Source: Oegoconia quadripuncta (taxonomy: Eukaryota; Arthropoda; Insecta; Lepidoptera; Autostichidae). Taken from it: a stretch of 64,000 nucleotides of DNA. Positions 32,758 through 43,819 of the stretch are shown here, one piece after another (positions within the stretch are counted from its first letter, which is position 1; every line of letters begins with the position of its first letter). The stretch is from assembly GCA_949316235.1 (NCBI GenBank), contig OX438744.1, positions 30,872,778 through 30,936,777 on the forward strand, written 5' to 3'. The translations under genes and the position numbers were made by a program. The notes below the pieces were generated by a model that saw only the letters and a program-made list of their open reading frames with translations, was not told the DNA's origin and searched no databases.

Positions 32758-33008
32758 TCAAATAATGTAGGTATAACTACAGGATATGTCTATTAATAAC
32801 TTATAACTAACTTATAAAATAAGGGTTAAACAGCGTAGCTCGTTTTCGATTGAATCGGTTTGGCGCTGGTGCGCTCGAAGATGGCTAACATAACCGATCT
32901 TTGCGGTGAACTCCCGTGAGCAATGTAGGTTGGTCGTATAATACCGTGGACTCCTTAAGAATTGTTGCTTAGCTAATATACGCATATAAATACGTATATA
33001 CACATACT

Positions 33009-33338
33009 TAACCGCCTCCGTAGCTCATTGTATAAACATTGGGTTTACGATTAGGAGGTCGCAGGTTCGATCCCCAGCGGGGTACATGTTTAAGTACTCG
33101 GTTTGGTTGGTGGTAGGGCACTTTAAAAATGTCCGCCTGGCTAGCTACCACCATCTTATCTAAATCTGCCGCCAAGCAGCAATGTTAGTAGCATTGTTGT
33201 GTTCCGGTTGTCAGAGATAAGATAGCCAGTCCCCCAAATGTGTTGGGGTTTCCGGGTCAATACGCTTCGACCTCATCTTCACTTAACATCAGGTGTGATT
33301 GAGGTCAAGTACCAACCCGTTGTGCATAAAAAAATAAA
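33009..33338 (+). repeat. tRNA-derived SINE, family C, full-length reference copy
   Basis: Head 'accgcctccgtagctcattg', box B 'aggttcgatccccagcgg', complete body to 'caacccgttgtgcat' and an A-rich tail. Confidence 0.88.
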
Positions 33339-33423
33339 AAATACTCTCTATTTCACATTCTAGTATTTTTATGCTATTTCCCTAATTTTATTTAACAGAT
33401 ATTAATTACAAGTTGTAATTGCC

Positions 33424-33556
33424 AGCAAAATCATTTTCTCTATTATGGAAATTTTGCCATCCACGATGTATCGTAGGCTTAGCCTAATGTTACAACAAAT
33501 GTATAATTATGTATGGTCCTTATTGGTAAATAAACATATTGTTTATCTTATCATAT
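33424..33556 (+). repeat. LINE 3' tail
   Basis: 'tattatggaaattttgccat', 'gtggatgttacaac'-like, 'ggtccttattggtaaataaa'. The same segment starts at 49138. Confidence 0.6.
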
Positions 33557-33690
33557 GAGATTTCGATTATAATTAATGCTGTTTTGTGACGAAATCAATA
33601 GTATTTAATATTATTAATTATGACGGGGATAATTTAGAAACACTGTGCTTAGCTACGTAAAATAGTGGAAATTGTAAAATTTGTAATTTA

Positions 33691-33724
33691 CACTCAAAGA
33701 ACAGATTAGATACCACAGCTAAAA
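33691..33724 (+). repeat. left terminal inverted repeat
   Basis: CACTCAAAGAACAGATTAGA followed by TACCACAGCTAAA. It pairs with 48351-48384: CAC, AAAGAA and CAGCTAAA agree and the middle is diverged, with one length difference. Confidence 0.6.
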
Positions 33725-33794
33725 TTGGGTACTGTTAGCTAAAAATCTTCCAAACTATACGGATAGGCAAGAGATTAGCAACTACAGGAAAAAG

Positions 33795-34850
33795 TTTTTA
33801 GCTGGGCGAAATTAGCAGTGCTAGCTAATTAAATTAAACCTAATAACGAAAGTACCTTAGCAATCCGACTAATTTATTTTGGCCAGTTTTAGCAACTGTA
33901 GCAAATTTTTGAGACTTTTTTTAGCAATTTTTGGTATTTATTTAGTGATGATATGTAAAGTTTCATCACTGCCAACTAATATTTTAAGTACTAGACCTAT
34001 GAAATTAGCAGCAATGGCTAAGGGATGTTAGCCGTCTTAAACAAAAAGTCATTTATTTCGCAGTAATAATTAACTTTTATTTGTTGTAGCAGTTAATTTA
34101 TTAGCATAAGCAACCAATTATTTAAGTACTAGACCCAAGAAATAAGCAGCTGTGGCTCTGTAATCTTAGCTGTCTTAACTAAAGAAGTCATCAAGTTTCG
34201 CAATAATGATTAACTTTTCCTCGTTGCAGCAGTTAAATCCTTTAGCACAAGCAACTAATCATTTATAAACTAGACCTATGAAATTAGCAGCAATGGCTAA
34301 GGATTCTTAGCCATCAAATATCGAATGCTCAATATCGAACCCACTGACAACGAATCCTTTCGGTACCAAATCAAAAAAATTAGCTACCGATGATAAGTAA
34401 GTTAGTAGTTTCAGTCAATATTTATCAAATTTATCGACCGGTGGTGGAGTACGTTAGTTGGTTTAGCCAATATTTAGCAATACTTAGTAGTGACAGGTAA
34501 CAGTGTTCGTTATAGAGCTGCACCGCTAATACCTTTGAGTTGTGATAACTAATCAGTTAGGTACAACAACAGAGAAAATTAGGAATAGTTTGTAAAGTTT
34601 TAGCTACTTCAACGAATATTTTATCAATTTTAGTCGTTACTAACAAGTTACTTTGATGTGGAATTGGATATTATTTAGAACTAACATCTAAATCAATTAC
34701 CACCGACTGTTAAATTACTTTGCTTAAGCATCCGATATTAATGGTTCACTGAGCTAAATAAGTAGCTATACCTGAAGAGCTTCTTGGACATAGCTGCTAA
34801 TGTTTGTAACTTTTTTTCAATATTACAGCCTCTTGTTAGGTACGTTAAAC
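33795..34850. repeat. decayed subterminal tandem repeats (~130-150 bp)
   Basis: 'actagacctatgaaattagc' plus 'agcaatggctaagg' recurs at about 33990, 34120 (diverged) and 34270. Each is followed by 'cttag' words and 'aattaactttt'. Later units up to 34850 keep only the TTAGC words. Confidence 0.7.
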
Positions 34851-36240
34851 AAGTTTATTTGCCACCTCAGGGAAATGTTTTCGTAGTAGTTAACAATGTT
34901 TTAGCTGTGATCTATAACGATATCAGCAACTGTATGTAACTTTTTTACCTACGAAAGCATTGTTTCTTTGCTACTTTAGGGAAGTGATTTCGTTGCACTT
35001 AACAGATCTTAGTTGTGATCAATAACAATATTCGCAAATGTAAGTAACCCTTTTAGGTACCACAGCCAGTTTCTATGCTAACTTAGGGAAGTGTTTTCGT
35101 AGCACTTAACAGTATCTTAGTTGTGATCAATAACGATATTAGCAAGTGTAAGTAACCCTTTTAGGTAACACAGTCAGTTTCTGTGCTACCTCAGGGAAGT
35201 GATTTCGATGCACTGAACAGTATCTTAGTTGTGATCAATAACGATTTTAGCAAATGTAAGGAACCCTTTTAGGTACCACTGCCAGATTCTTTGCTACCTC
35301 AGGGAAGTGATTTCGATGCACTGTACAGTATCTTAGTTGTGATCAATAACAATGTTAGCAAATGTGAGTAACCCTTTTAGGTAACACAGCCAGTTTCTTT
35401 GCTACCTCAGGGAAGTGATTTCGATGCACTGAACAGTATCTTAGTTGTGATCAATAACGATATTAGCAAATGTAAGGAACCCTTTTAGGTACCACTGCCA
35501 GATTCTTTGCTACCTCAAGGAAGTGATTTCGATGTACTGTACAGTATCTTAGTTGTGATCAATAACAATGTTAGCAAATGTGAGTAACTTTTTTAGGTAA
35601 CACAGCCAGTTTCTTTGCTACCTTAGGGAAGTAATTTCGTTGCACTGAACAGTATCTTAGCTGTGATCAATAACGATTTAGCAAAAGTAAGTAACCCTTT
35701 TAGGTACCACTGAGAGTTTCTTTGCTATCTTAGGGAAGTATTTTCGTAGCACTTAACAGTAGCTTAGTTATAATCAATAACGATACTAGCAAATGTAACA
35801 ACTCTTTTAGCTACCACAGTTGAATTTCTTTGCTACCTTAGGGAACTGATTTCGTTGCACTGAACAGTATCTTGGTTGTGATCAATAACATATTAGCAAA
35901 TGTAAGTAACCTTTTTAACTACCACAGCTAGTTTCTTAACTGTCTTAGAGAAGTGTTCTCGTAGCACTTAACAATTGCTTAGTTGTGATCAATAACGAAA
36001 TTAGCAAATATATGTAACTCTCTTGGTTACAACAACCAGTTTTATGAGCTATATTAAACAAGTTGATTTACTACCTCAGGAAAGTGTTTTCGTAGAACTC
36101 AACAATAGCTTAATTCTGATCAATAATAATATTAGCTAATTTAATTAACTGTACAGCCCGCTTTATTAGGTATATATAACAAGTTAATTTGCTACATTAG
36201 AGAAGCGTTTTTTGTAGCACTTAGCAGTAGTTGTGAGTAG
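34850..36240 (+). repeat. tandem array, ~107-bp unit, about 12 copies
   Basis: The core 'tcttagttgtgatcaataac' recurs near 35010, 35118, 35225, 35331, 35438, 35548, 35658, 35763, 35870, 35970 and 36110. Each unit also has 'attagcaaatgtaagtaacc', 'cttttaggtaccac' and 'gggaagtgatttcg'. Central units are most alike and edge units decayed, as in arrays maintained by unequal exchange. Confidence 0.9.
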
Positions 36241-36309
36241 AGATTTATTTATTAAAGTTTTATTGTATTATAATGTTCATATTGACATACAAACAATAAA
36301 ATATGTTTG

Positions 36310-36850
36310 ACCAATAAATGTCCAATCACAACTTAAGTACTATGAAGTGCTACGAAAACGTTTCCCTCAGTCAACTTGTTGAATATATACCTAATAAATA
36401 AAGCAGGCTGTGGTGAATAGACTTACTTATATTTGCTAATATCAATATTGATCATACATAGCTACTGTAAAGTGCCATGAAAACGCTGTTTTAAGGTAGC
36501 AAATTAACTAGTTTAATATTACTAATAAAGAGAACTGTCAGTGAAAAGAATATTTGGTAATTTATTTCATAATTATTGATCGCAACTAAACTATTGGTTG
36601 GTGCTATGAAACAATTCTTTATAGCCGGATTTATATTGTTGGGAACTAAGTGATGCTTTGAAACTAATTCAACATCAGTTTTGCAATGTATATTTGGCCT
36701 GGTGCTAAAACAAACTGTGGTAGCGAAAAGAGTAATACACTAACATGTGCCAATGTCGGTATTAGTCACAAGTAAGCTTATGCTAAATTGCTACAAATTG
36801 ACTTCCCCAAGGTAGGACATTAACATGTTTAACATTCCTAGTAAATGATA
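36310..36850 (-). repeat. inverted copies of the ~107-bp unit
   Basis: 'tgctacgaaaacgtttccct' and 'tttgctaatatcaatattga' + 'tcatacatagct' are the reverse complement of the unit at 34850-36240. The turn-around is a unique ~90-base spacer at about 36237-36325 containing 'ttttattgta' and 'acaataaaat'. Copies fade towards 36850. Confidence 0.8.
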
Positions 36851-36928
36851 TAAATTTTAACTTAACTATTAACATACTGTTAAGAGCCACTTGAAGTTAT
36901 TTAGAATATGAAACAATATACATACTAA

Positions 36929-37150
36929 TCAAGACTTTATTAAAACGCAATCCAGGGCGTGAAATATTTTAAAATATGTGACGAAAGCCTTTAACGGATT
37001 GTCAAAGTTGTACAACACGTCGTTTATAACGATGGAGCAGCTCTTTATAGCGTCTTCATCCGGTGATACCGCAACCAGTAGAGGTCCGTAGTTCAGGCCG
37101 AATTCTAAGAACTTTTTCTTATTTATTTCTGTTTGAATCTCCGAAAAGTC
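36929..37150 (-). pseudogene. SAM gene exon 4 (last)
   Basis: Acceptor 'aataattttcag' just above 37150, then 73 open codons in phase 0: DFSEIQTEINKKKFLEFGLN ... YGPLLVAVSPDEDAIKSC ... LKAFVTYFKIFHALD ... LIKS and TGA at 36929-36931. AATAAA overlaps the final codons. Relatives continue beyond FKIFHAL, so the C-terminus looks cut short. The inverted 107-bp repeats begin within 80 bases downstream. Confidence 0.75.
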
Positions 37151-38455
37151 CTGAAAATTATTACTTTAAATAGACATTGAAGCCGAAATAAAAGTGTCAA
37201 AACTCAGAAGACAATACATAACTTTTCATCTATCTCTATTGCTCTCATTTTCATATATTAGAAGCCTAGTTATAATAAAGTGTTGATATTCTCGAAAGTA
37301 TTGCATATTACATTATATGTTATGTCAAATATTTGCATAGGCAAGGAGTAGAAAACACCTTAAGCCAAATTTCATACAAATCAGTTAGGTTGAGGAGCTA
37401 GTCACCATGAGTTTGTATGATTTTTTTTTATTTATTAATTTGAAAGACAAACAGTTGCTTTAATTTAATTTTAAAGAGTTAATTTAGCTTAGTTCAAGTA
37501 GTGACAGCTCGTGGTTGGGGGAATGACTGGACGTCTCGCATTAACGAGATCAACGGTTCGATTCTAAATGCAAAGCACGAGTTTTTCGTTTTTGAAATCT
37601 TAAGTACATAAGTACGTATTTGTCACTGACTGTTGTGTCTTGAGCACGTCAACTTCCCTGTCTAAGAACATGCTATTTAATACTTAAAATTGATAAGAGT
37701 TAGATCAGTAAATGGTTAAAGTGACATAAATCTGAATAAGCTCGCAATTGTCGCACAGCAACAGCTGAATAGCTTAGTTTCAGCCATATTCTGCGCTTAT
37801 TGATAGACGTAGAATGTTCTAAGGTAGGTACTTCCTTTGACATACCTATTGTATTAATCCATCTCGTGACTCCATTTTGGATGGCCGCCATTGCTTATTT
37901 TTGTACGTTTTTTTGACACCAAATAGGGATGACAGTGATCTCAAAATGTTAACTTTTTTCCATCTGTAAATAAATATAAATACTTTATAGATAACAAAAG
38001 ACTCCAATTTAAAATTTCAGTAAGAACTATCATTTGTTAATACAATCTCGCCAAATCTTGTACTGATGAAAGGAGGAAAACGACTACAAACAAAATGATA
38101 TAATGGTTTTTTAAAAGAAACCATATCATAATTACGGTTCGGAATTCAGAGGCACGAATTTTAAAGTAGGTACAAAAAGTGTCAGTATCACTGCTAAGTT
38201 GTAACATGGATACGCTGATGTTAAATAAAGGTTAAAAAATTAAGTAGAGATTAAATATGTAACTACCTGCTGTAAAGCAATCATTAATCCCATTATTATT
38301 AATGTTTTATTTTACTAGTAATAAAAGCCGCCACAGTAGGCCATTCAATATAGAGCTGCATATTGTGAAGTCGATTTCGAGCTGCGGAAATAATAAGTGT
38401 TAGTAAAATTTCGTTGTTGTTCATAGATAATTATTACCATCAAAGTAAAACATTA

Positions 38456-38734
38456 TTGATGTCTATTCTGTTGTACGCAAAATAAACTAAAACCAATTTT
38501 AAATTGATACTGTTCCTTTCTCTTTTGAACAATATGATGCGACAGCAAGACTCCAAGACAAGTTTTAGTTTAATTTGTTTGCAACACAATCGACATTAAT
38601 GGTGTCCATTCTGTTGTATATAAAATAAACCAAAGTAAAACCAGTTTTGGAGTAGTGCTGTTCTAGGAAGAAAGGGACAGTACCACTTTAAAACTGGTTT
38701 TAGATTAAAACAACAAAATCGACATCATTAGCTG
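38456..38734. mobile_element. two MITE copies in tandem
   Basis: Copy 1 (about 38457-38600) starts 'tgatgtctattctgttgta' and ends with the inverse 'caacacaatcgacatta'. Copy 2 (about 38603-38734) starts 'ggtgtccattctgttgta' and ends 'acaacaaaatcgacatca'. Both share 'ccaattttaaattg'/'ccagttttggag' inner arms, and copy 2 is itself an imperfect palindrome. They sit in intron 3 of the SAM gene. Confidence 0.7.
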
Positions 38735-38913
38735 ATAATTATGGTGTTTAATCAAAAACAAATACTTCACCACGACAATTGAAATGTTACTAATAATGGA
38801 GAACCATTGATTAAACTTGTCAATAAACCGTGGTTTCTGAGATTACTGTTTAAGAAGTTTAATTGCATCATACTTTAGAATACGCTTAAAAATAATTAAA
38901 AAAAAAATTCTAC

Positions 38914-39093
38914 CAGTCTGTAACCATCAAGCCTTTTGAGTGCAGTAAACTCCTTCATGTCTTAATGAATTTGCATGTTGTTTTTCATGAAATTATAAAG
39001 TCTTGCTGAAGTACTATTATGCCAATTTTCTTTCACGTGATCAACTGTATCAATTATTTTTCATCCAGAGTAAAACATCTTCTTGCTCTTCGT
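38914..39093 (-). pseudogene. SAM gene exon 3 (disrupted)
   Basis: Acceptor 'cacatatttcag' at 39094 side and donor CTG|GTAGAA at 38913. First frame: DEEQEDVLLWMKNN then TGA. Shifting the frame continues IDTVDHVKENWHNSTSARLY, NFMKNNMQIH, TAA, then DMKEFTALKRLDGYRL, which reaches the donor in phase 0 as exon 4 needs. So there is one small deletion or insertion plus one nonsense change. Confidence 0.75.
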
Positions 39094-39224
39094 CTGAAAT
39101 ATGTGTTTAAATGTGAACTCAGAATTTTGAAATCTTTAATTAGGGTTCCTTAACAAAATCGCTCTGTTAAGCCTGTGTGTTTATTTTACTTTTTTATCAT
39201 TTATTTGTGAGATTTTATAACATA

Positions 39225-39385
39225 TGAATTTGTTAAATGTTGAATCAATATTTAATTATAACATTTTTACTACAGTTGTGGTGCATATACATACCAGGGA
39301 TATTATTGAAAATGACATTAATTTGTTACATGTTCAATCAATATTTAATTATAAGATTTATACTACAGTTATGGTGCATACATAC
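39225..39385. repeat. 94-bp direct repeat, two copies
   Basis: 'aatcaatatttaattataac' + 'tttactacagttgtggtgca' at about 39243 is repeated with few changes at about 39337. Lies in intron 2. Confidence 0.75.
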
Positions 39386-39589
39386 CCTGTTGGGGGGCGG
39401 TCGCGCTAATGTTTCAACGTGAAAACTAAAACTTAGGTTTCGTGTTTTATTGTTTGATTCATTATGTAACAAGCTCTATAGAAAGATGTGAACTTTCATG
39501 GGATAGCACTAGAACCAAGGGACTGTTAGAGGTGTTATAGAGAACTATCAGGTGGGCCTCTGTTCAGCAGTGGATTTCTGCAGGTTGAA

Positions 39590-39765
39590 GGAGGTAAACA
39601 TATTAGCATGTGTTCATAGCAAAGATTATTACTTGATAGACCTAAATTAATTAGAAGTAGTTGCACCACAAGTCTTAGCAGATACAAATAAGTTAGATTG
39701 GGCCTGCTAAAAAATATTATATTTTCTTCCATTTTTTTTATGAAAAATAAGACTTTTATAGGAAA
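39590..39765 (+). repeat. single 181-bp satellite monomer in intron 2
   Basis: 'agcaaagattattacttgat' and 'agttgcaccacaagtcttag' + 'cagatacaaataagtt' match the monomer of the 44741-48000 array in the same orientation, with more divergence. Confidence 0.75.
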
Positions 39766-40109
39766 CTAACTTGAACTATTATATTTTAAATTGACAATGA
39801 TGAAATGAATAGGCCATCAAATGCCAACTGAAACTATCAATCATTAAAATCAAAATACTACAAATGGATGTTATTGGCAGGTATTAAGTTTTTTTAACAT
39901 ACCCATTGTAATGTATAAACAAGGTTTTTTTTTATGAAACATCTAAGATAATAGCGAAATCAACTCAGGCAAATTAAAAACCTTGAAAGAAATGTTGTGC
40001 TCGGAGGTATAAATATTTACACAACAAACATATTGTAGATATTTGTGCAATTAGGATTAAATAGCCAATATAATTAGCCAAACATTTTTCTAAATTTTAA
40101 TTCTCTTAC

Positions 40110-40257
40110 CTGGTGCCCTGGGTACCTGGGTTTAAGAACTTGCTCTTAAATTTTTCTAAATGCTCCATGAAGGTTAATCGTTCGTCAATTTTTGGGAAAA
40201 TTTTCTCCAATAAATATTCAGTAAGCAAGGATAGATGACTCTTCTCCATTCCTTCTT
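40110..40257 (-). CDS. SAM gene exon 2
   Basis: Acceptor 'tttatttttgcag' precedes EEGMEKSHLSLLTEYLLEKI, then FPKIDERLTFMEHLEKFKSK and FLNPGTQGT. It joins exon 1 in phase (..KFE|EEGMEK). The strong donor CACCAG|GTAAGA at 40109 leaves two bases. A weaker donor CCAG|GTACCC (exon end 40126) leaves one base and would fit exon 3's frame. This exon is intact even though the gene downstream is not. Confidence 0.75.
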
Positions 40258-40631
40258 CTGCAAAAATAAACTAACCATAACAGTAAGAAATAAGTAAATA
40301 TCTTGCATGACGTCATTATTTTTCTTGTAAATTCATTAGGTAGGTAAGAGTAGTTTGCCCCTCAACATGTCACGTTCATCTCATAAATTGGCGCATTGTG
40401 GTATCTGAAGAGGTCTCCTTACCTTTTTTGGAAAATACAGTCATACTCTGGCTTTTACCGACTAAAGTTTACCACTATAAATTGGTCATCGATGTTAGCC
40501 CGTTAATACTCAATACATATAAACCTGAATTTTATCAATGCTCACCTCAGGCACTTCGCTACAATATAAGGAGTTGAGCAACGAAAACAATAAACATGTA
40601 GGAATTACTCCGTGCTAGTCCATTAAATTGA

Positions 40632-40702
40632 GGGCGGAAAGTAGAGAGACGTGGTCATTACTCCACCGACAAGAGCATAGCTCTTAAATTGAAGAATAAG
40701 AA
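40632..40702 (+). repeat. LINE 3' end (HRQEH family)
   Basis: Encodes AESRETWSLLHRQEHSS and stop, the same C-terminal codons as the LINE at 29557 in a separate copy. Lies in intron 1 of the SAM gene. Confidence 0.75.
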
Positions 40703-40873
40703 GTCCATACAAGTCCTTGGGCATTGTAGTTATATGTATACCTCACACGAACTCACGCCCCATTTTTTCCTTTACCGGGTTGCGCCTGCGCTAGGTAGGC
40801 TCCATTATTACGTCTCAGTTTCACTTGGTACCTTTTGTAAGTATTTTTTGCGACGAATCATGTAGGTACTTAC

Positions 40874-40931
40874 CTTCGAATTTGTTTATAATATCTTGAG
40901 AGTAGCCCCAGCTACTGAGCAGTCGTGACAT
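40874..40931 (-). CDS. SAM gene exon 1
   Basis: ATG at 40931 opens MSRLLSSWGYSQDIINKFE and ends at the consensus donor CGAAG|GTAAGTACC. W8 and the GYS..I...F pattern fit helix 1 of a SAM domain. The context before ATG ('aaattactATGTC') is acceptable for insects. Confidence 0.75.
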
Positions 40932-42487
40932 AGTAATTTCTTGATCTATATACTATAAACTCACTTGAAATTACAAACTAACCTTTTTTACGAAAATTTA
41001 GACTCGACACATACTCAACCGACGAACGACTAAAAGTAGAGGACCGAGTATTTCGCGCCGACGCCGACAGACGCAGGGTTGCCAGATGTTATTTTCCAAT
41101 TTTAGCCAGATTAAAAATGTTTTATCCAAAATGTTATTTTCTCAAATAAACAACCGCCAAACTTCATTAAACAAGAATAACAAATAAAATTGTAAATGAG
41201 TGTCTATAATTTCATAATTAATACAAACGCGCGCGGTTGCGCCTTGGTCAGCGTAAAGCTTCCGATATTGTATGTGTGACCGTGGGAATACCTATATTGC
41301 ATTGTAATCGTTTTGTATTTTCCCCAATATTTGTTATTAGTTACAGACTATTTTGTTATACTCATTGACATTTTCATTTTTCAGATTTTGAATGCACTAA
41401 AAGGCACTGTTTCTTTATCTTTCGTTTACGGTCAATTCGCCTGTTTAATTTATTTTCAGAAATATTTCGCCAGGACCGCAATGTTTCACCAGAATAAAAT
41501 ATATAAAATACCCCAATAAATTTTTTTTGGGTCAAGTATACTTTAAAACTATAAAAACCGGTCAAGCGCGAGACCAATGAGGACGCTTGTATGTATAGAT
41601 ATTATTATTACTGTTTTTTACGTTATAGCAAAACAAATTACGCGTCATTAAATTAATGAAGTTCGTTAAACGTTAAAGCGTTACATTTCAAAAGATTTAA
41701 CGAAAGTTAACTTTAACTTGTAATAGAAATTTATTTTTAAAATGTCTTAATAAATCTAATGTCTAATTAAATAGTTATTTTAAAAAAAATGGTGTGGGAA
41801 GCTTACTGGACTGGACTTAAAAAATAATATAAGAAGGGTGTTTCATTACCTAGGGTTTGTAATAATAAGTTGTCTTCAGTCGGTTTTTCCGGAATCTTAT
41901 AATCTTGGAATCTTTAAGAGTAGAGTGAATAGCATTTACTGAGATCGCGTGCTTCATCTTCGGCCACATCATCACTTCACATCAGGTGAAAAAGTCATAC
42001 ATAAAAAAATATATTATTTAAAGATCAAAATACCGTCATTCATCGTTATCTAACATAAGGTGCATATTACCATTCATACATATCAATATATTAAAGTTAT
42101 CTGAAAGCGAAACTCGTAGGCGTTACGCATTTTATGAAACTACCAATGAACAGGAATCCTGAAATAGCCTCAATCGCCTGTCATTTTTCTTCCAGGGTAA
42201 CGTAAATGGGTACTAGTAGGTAATTTGTCGCATTTTTTCGGATCGTAAATGTCGAAACATTTCGCTGAACTGGATGCGGGCCGGCAGCAATGTTGTCAAA
42301 ATTTATTTACAAAAAAGCGCCGAGTTGACTTTATAAACCGCTGGACAGTCAAATTTTGGCGAGGAAAGCTAGAGGAAATATTATTATTTATTATTTTCGA
42401 CATTAAGCTTATTAGTAGCTCATAACATAACTGGATATTTACCACGAGCATATGGGGTTTCCCACTTAAATGAAAAAAACCATAGTT
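40932..42487. other. mostly unassigned; 5' flank of the SAM gene
   Basis: 41030-41090 is GC-rich ('cgacgccgacagacgcaggg') and could hold the promoter. 41960-41990 has a scrap of SINE C ('cttcacatcaggtg'). No other gene; the 68-codon frame at 41313-41519 has no known motif. Confidence 0.35.
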
Positions 42488-43310
42488 TAAGAACTTTAGC
42501 TGTTGTCGCTAAGTTCTTGTTAGTTAATTTTGCTAAAGACATTCGTCCTCAAATAATAATAATAATAATGCCGGACGATCACACCGACTAGCTGGCCTCA
42601 AACGAGAACCGACCTCTGAGGACATTACCCAGAACACCAGTTCCAAGAAAATTTAAAAAAAATCGTTTTCTAAATTCGTATAGCAATAGTAAAATCAAAG
42701 TAGTAGTCGCCTAGCCAAATTGATTGTTAAGAACTTTAGCTGTTGCCGCTAAGGTCGTATTAGTTCATTTTGCTAAAGATATTCGTTCTCAAATAATAAT
42801 AATGCCGGACGATCATACCGATTACCTGGCATCAAACGAGAACCTGGTAACGATTTCAGGCGGTATTACCCAGATGACCCAATTCCGAGAAAATTTAGAG
42901 AAAATCGTTTTCTAAAATTTGTATAACAATAGTAAAATGAAAGAAATGGTCAGTTACTCAAGTTGTTAGCTAAGAACTTTAGCTGTTGTCGCTAAGTTCT
43001 TATTAGTAAGTTTTGCTAAAAATATTAGTCCTCAAATAATAATAATGCCGGACGAAGACACCGATTACCTGGCCTCAAACTAGGATACCCTTTATTACGA
43101 GAACCTAGTAACGACTTTTGGGGGCATTACCCATAACACCCAGACCCGAGAAAATTTATAAAAGATCATTTTCTTAAATTTATAGAACAATAGTAAAATC
43201 ATAAAAGTCAGTTCCCGCCAAGTTGACAGTTAAGAACTTTAGCTGTTGTCGCTAAGTTGTTCTGCGTTAATTTTTCTAAAAATATTCGTCCTCAAATTTT
43301 AAATACAAAC
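42488..43310 (+). repeat. tandem array, ~240-258-bp unit, 3.3 copies, with conserved hairpin
   Basis: Units begin 'aagaactttagctgttgtcg' at about 42489, 42729, 42972 and 43232 (last one truncated). Each start folds: AAGAACTTTAGC / GCTAAGTTCTT around 'tgttgtc'. Other shared words are 'taataatgccggacgatcac', 'cattacccagaacacc' and 'atcgttttctaaatt'. The third unit carries a short insertion. Confidence 0.9.
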
Positions 43311-43444
43311 CGCTATAGGAACCTACTATCGGTCTTTAGGGAATTAACTACTTATTTAATTACTAGCTTTAGCTCGCAAATTCGTCCGTGTACAATATAA
43401 ACAAAAATAATTTGTGAATACATTCTATACACTTTTCTGTATCG

Positions 43445-43815
43445 GGTGCCATAAAAACATAGCGCCTCGGATTTGTGTAGGGCCACCTCCAGATCGAGCA
43501 TCCTTATGCGCCTCACCACTTGTGCTTACTAACACAGTGGCAAGGCTTCCCAGTACGAGCTCCCCCGTGCCGTCACCTGCGTATCGTGTGCATAAAAGGT
43601 TAGCGCGTCCGCGCTAGGAATGAGCTCGCCCCTCAGCACCCAGTAACCCATGTTTCACAGAAGCGGGCCTAGCACCGAGCCCTGTGGAATACGGTACCAC
43701 GTTTTGGATAATCTATGAACCTATCCGAGAGGCAGGCGCCCACTATTCGGCATAGGTATGGAGGCATGTCATGGAACTTCAGTGCCTCTATAATGCACCC
43801 CCAGGGGACTGGGGA
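43445..43815 (-). pseudogene. R1-clade LINE reverse transcriptase fragment
   Basis: Minus strand, with frame changes: WGCIIEALKFHDMPPYLCRI, SDRFIDYP, TWYRIPQGSVLGPLL, ELIPSADALTFYAHDTQVTA, then RRIRMLDLEVALHKSEA. PQGSVLGP and the Y-A-x-D motif are RT signatures, here with the usual YADD changed to YAHD. LEVALHKSEA is typical of R1-like elements. It has several stops and shifts, so it is an inactive relic. Confidence 0.8.
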
Positions 43816-43819
43816 ACTT

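Larger units (their letters stand above)
36929..40931 (-). pseudogene. SAM-domain gene (SAMD3-like architecture), decayed, four exons
   Basis: Spliced order on the minus strand: exon 1 40874-40931, exon 2 40110-40257 (or ending 40126), exon 3 38914-39093, exon 4 36929-37150. Exons 1-2 give an N-terminal sterile alpha motif-like helical domain of ~62 residues (SWGYSQDIINKFEEEGMEKS ... LLTEYLLEKIFPKIDERLTF). Exons 3-4 give a conserved C-terminal domain (ALKRLDGYRL / GPLLVAVSP...KSC...NPLKAF..YFKIFHAL) that I associate with multi-copy 'SAM domain-containing protein 3-like' proteins of arthropods, cnidarians and fish. All splice sites are recognisable, but exon 3 has a frame loss after WMKNN and a TAA in frame further on, and exon 4 stops soon after the FKIFHAL motif. 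It lies between tandem arrays inside the proposed giant element. Family naming is from memory and uncertain. Confidence 0.7.

Noticed and set aside
39535..39732. 65-codon minus-strand frame in the SAM gene intron
   Set aside because: It overlaps the stray satellite monomer and fits neither the phase nor the motifs of the gene.
42724..42915. 63-codon plus-strand frame
   Set aside because: It lies entirely in one unit of the ~245-bp array and is not open in the sister units.
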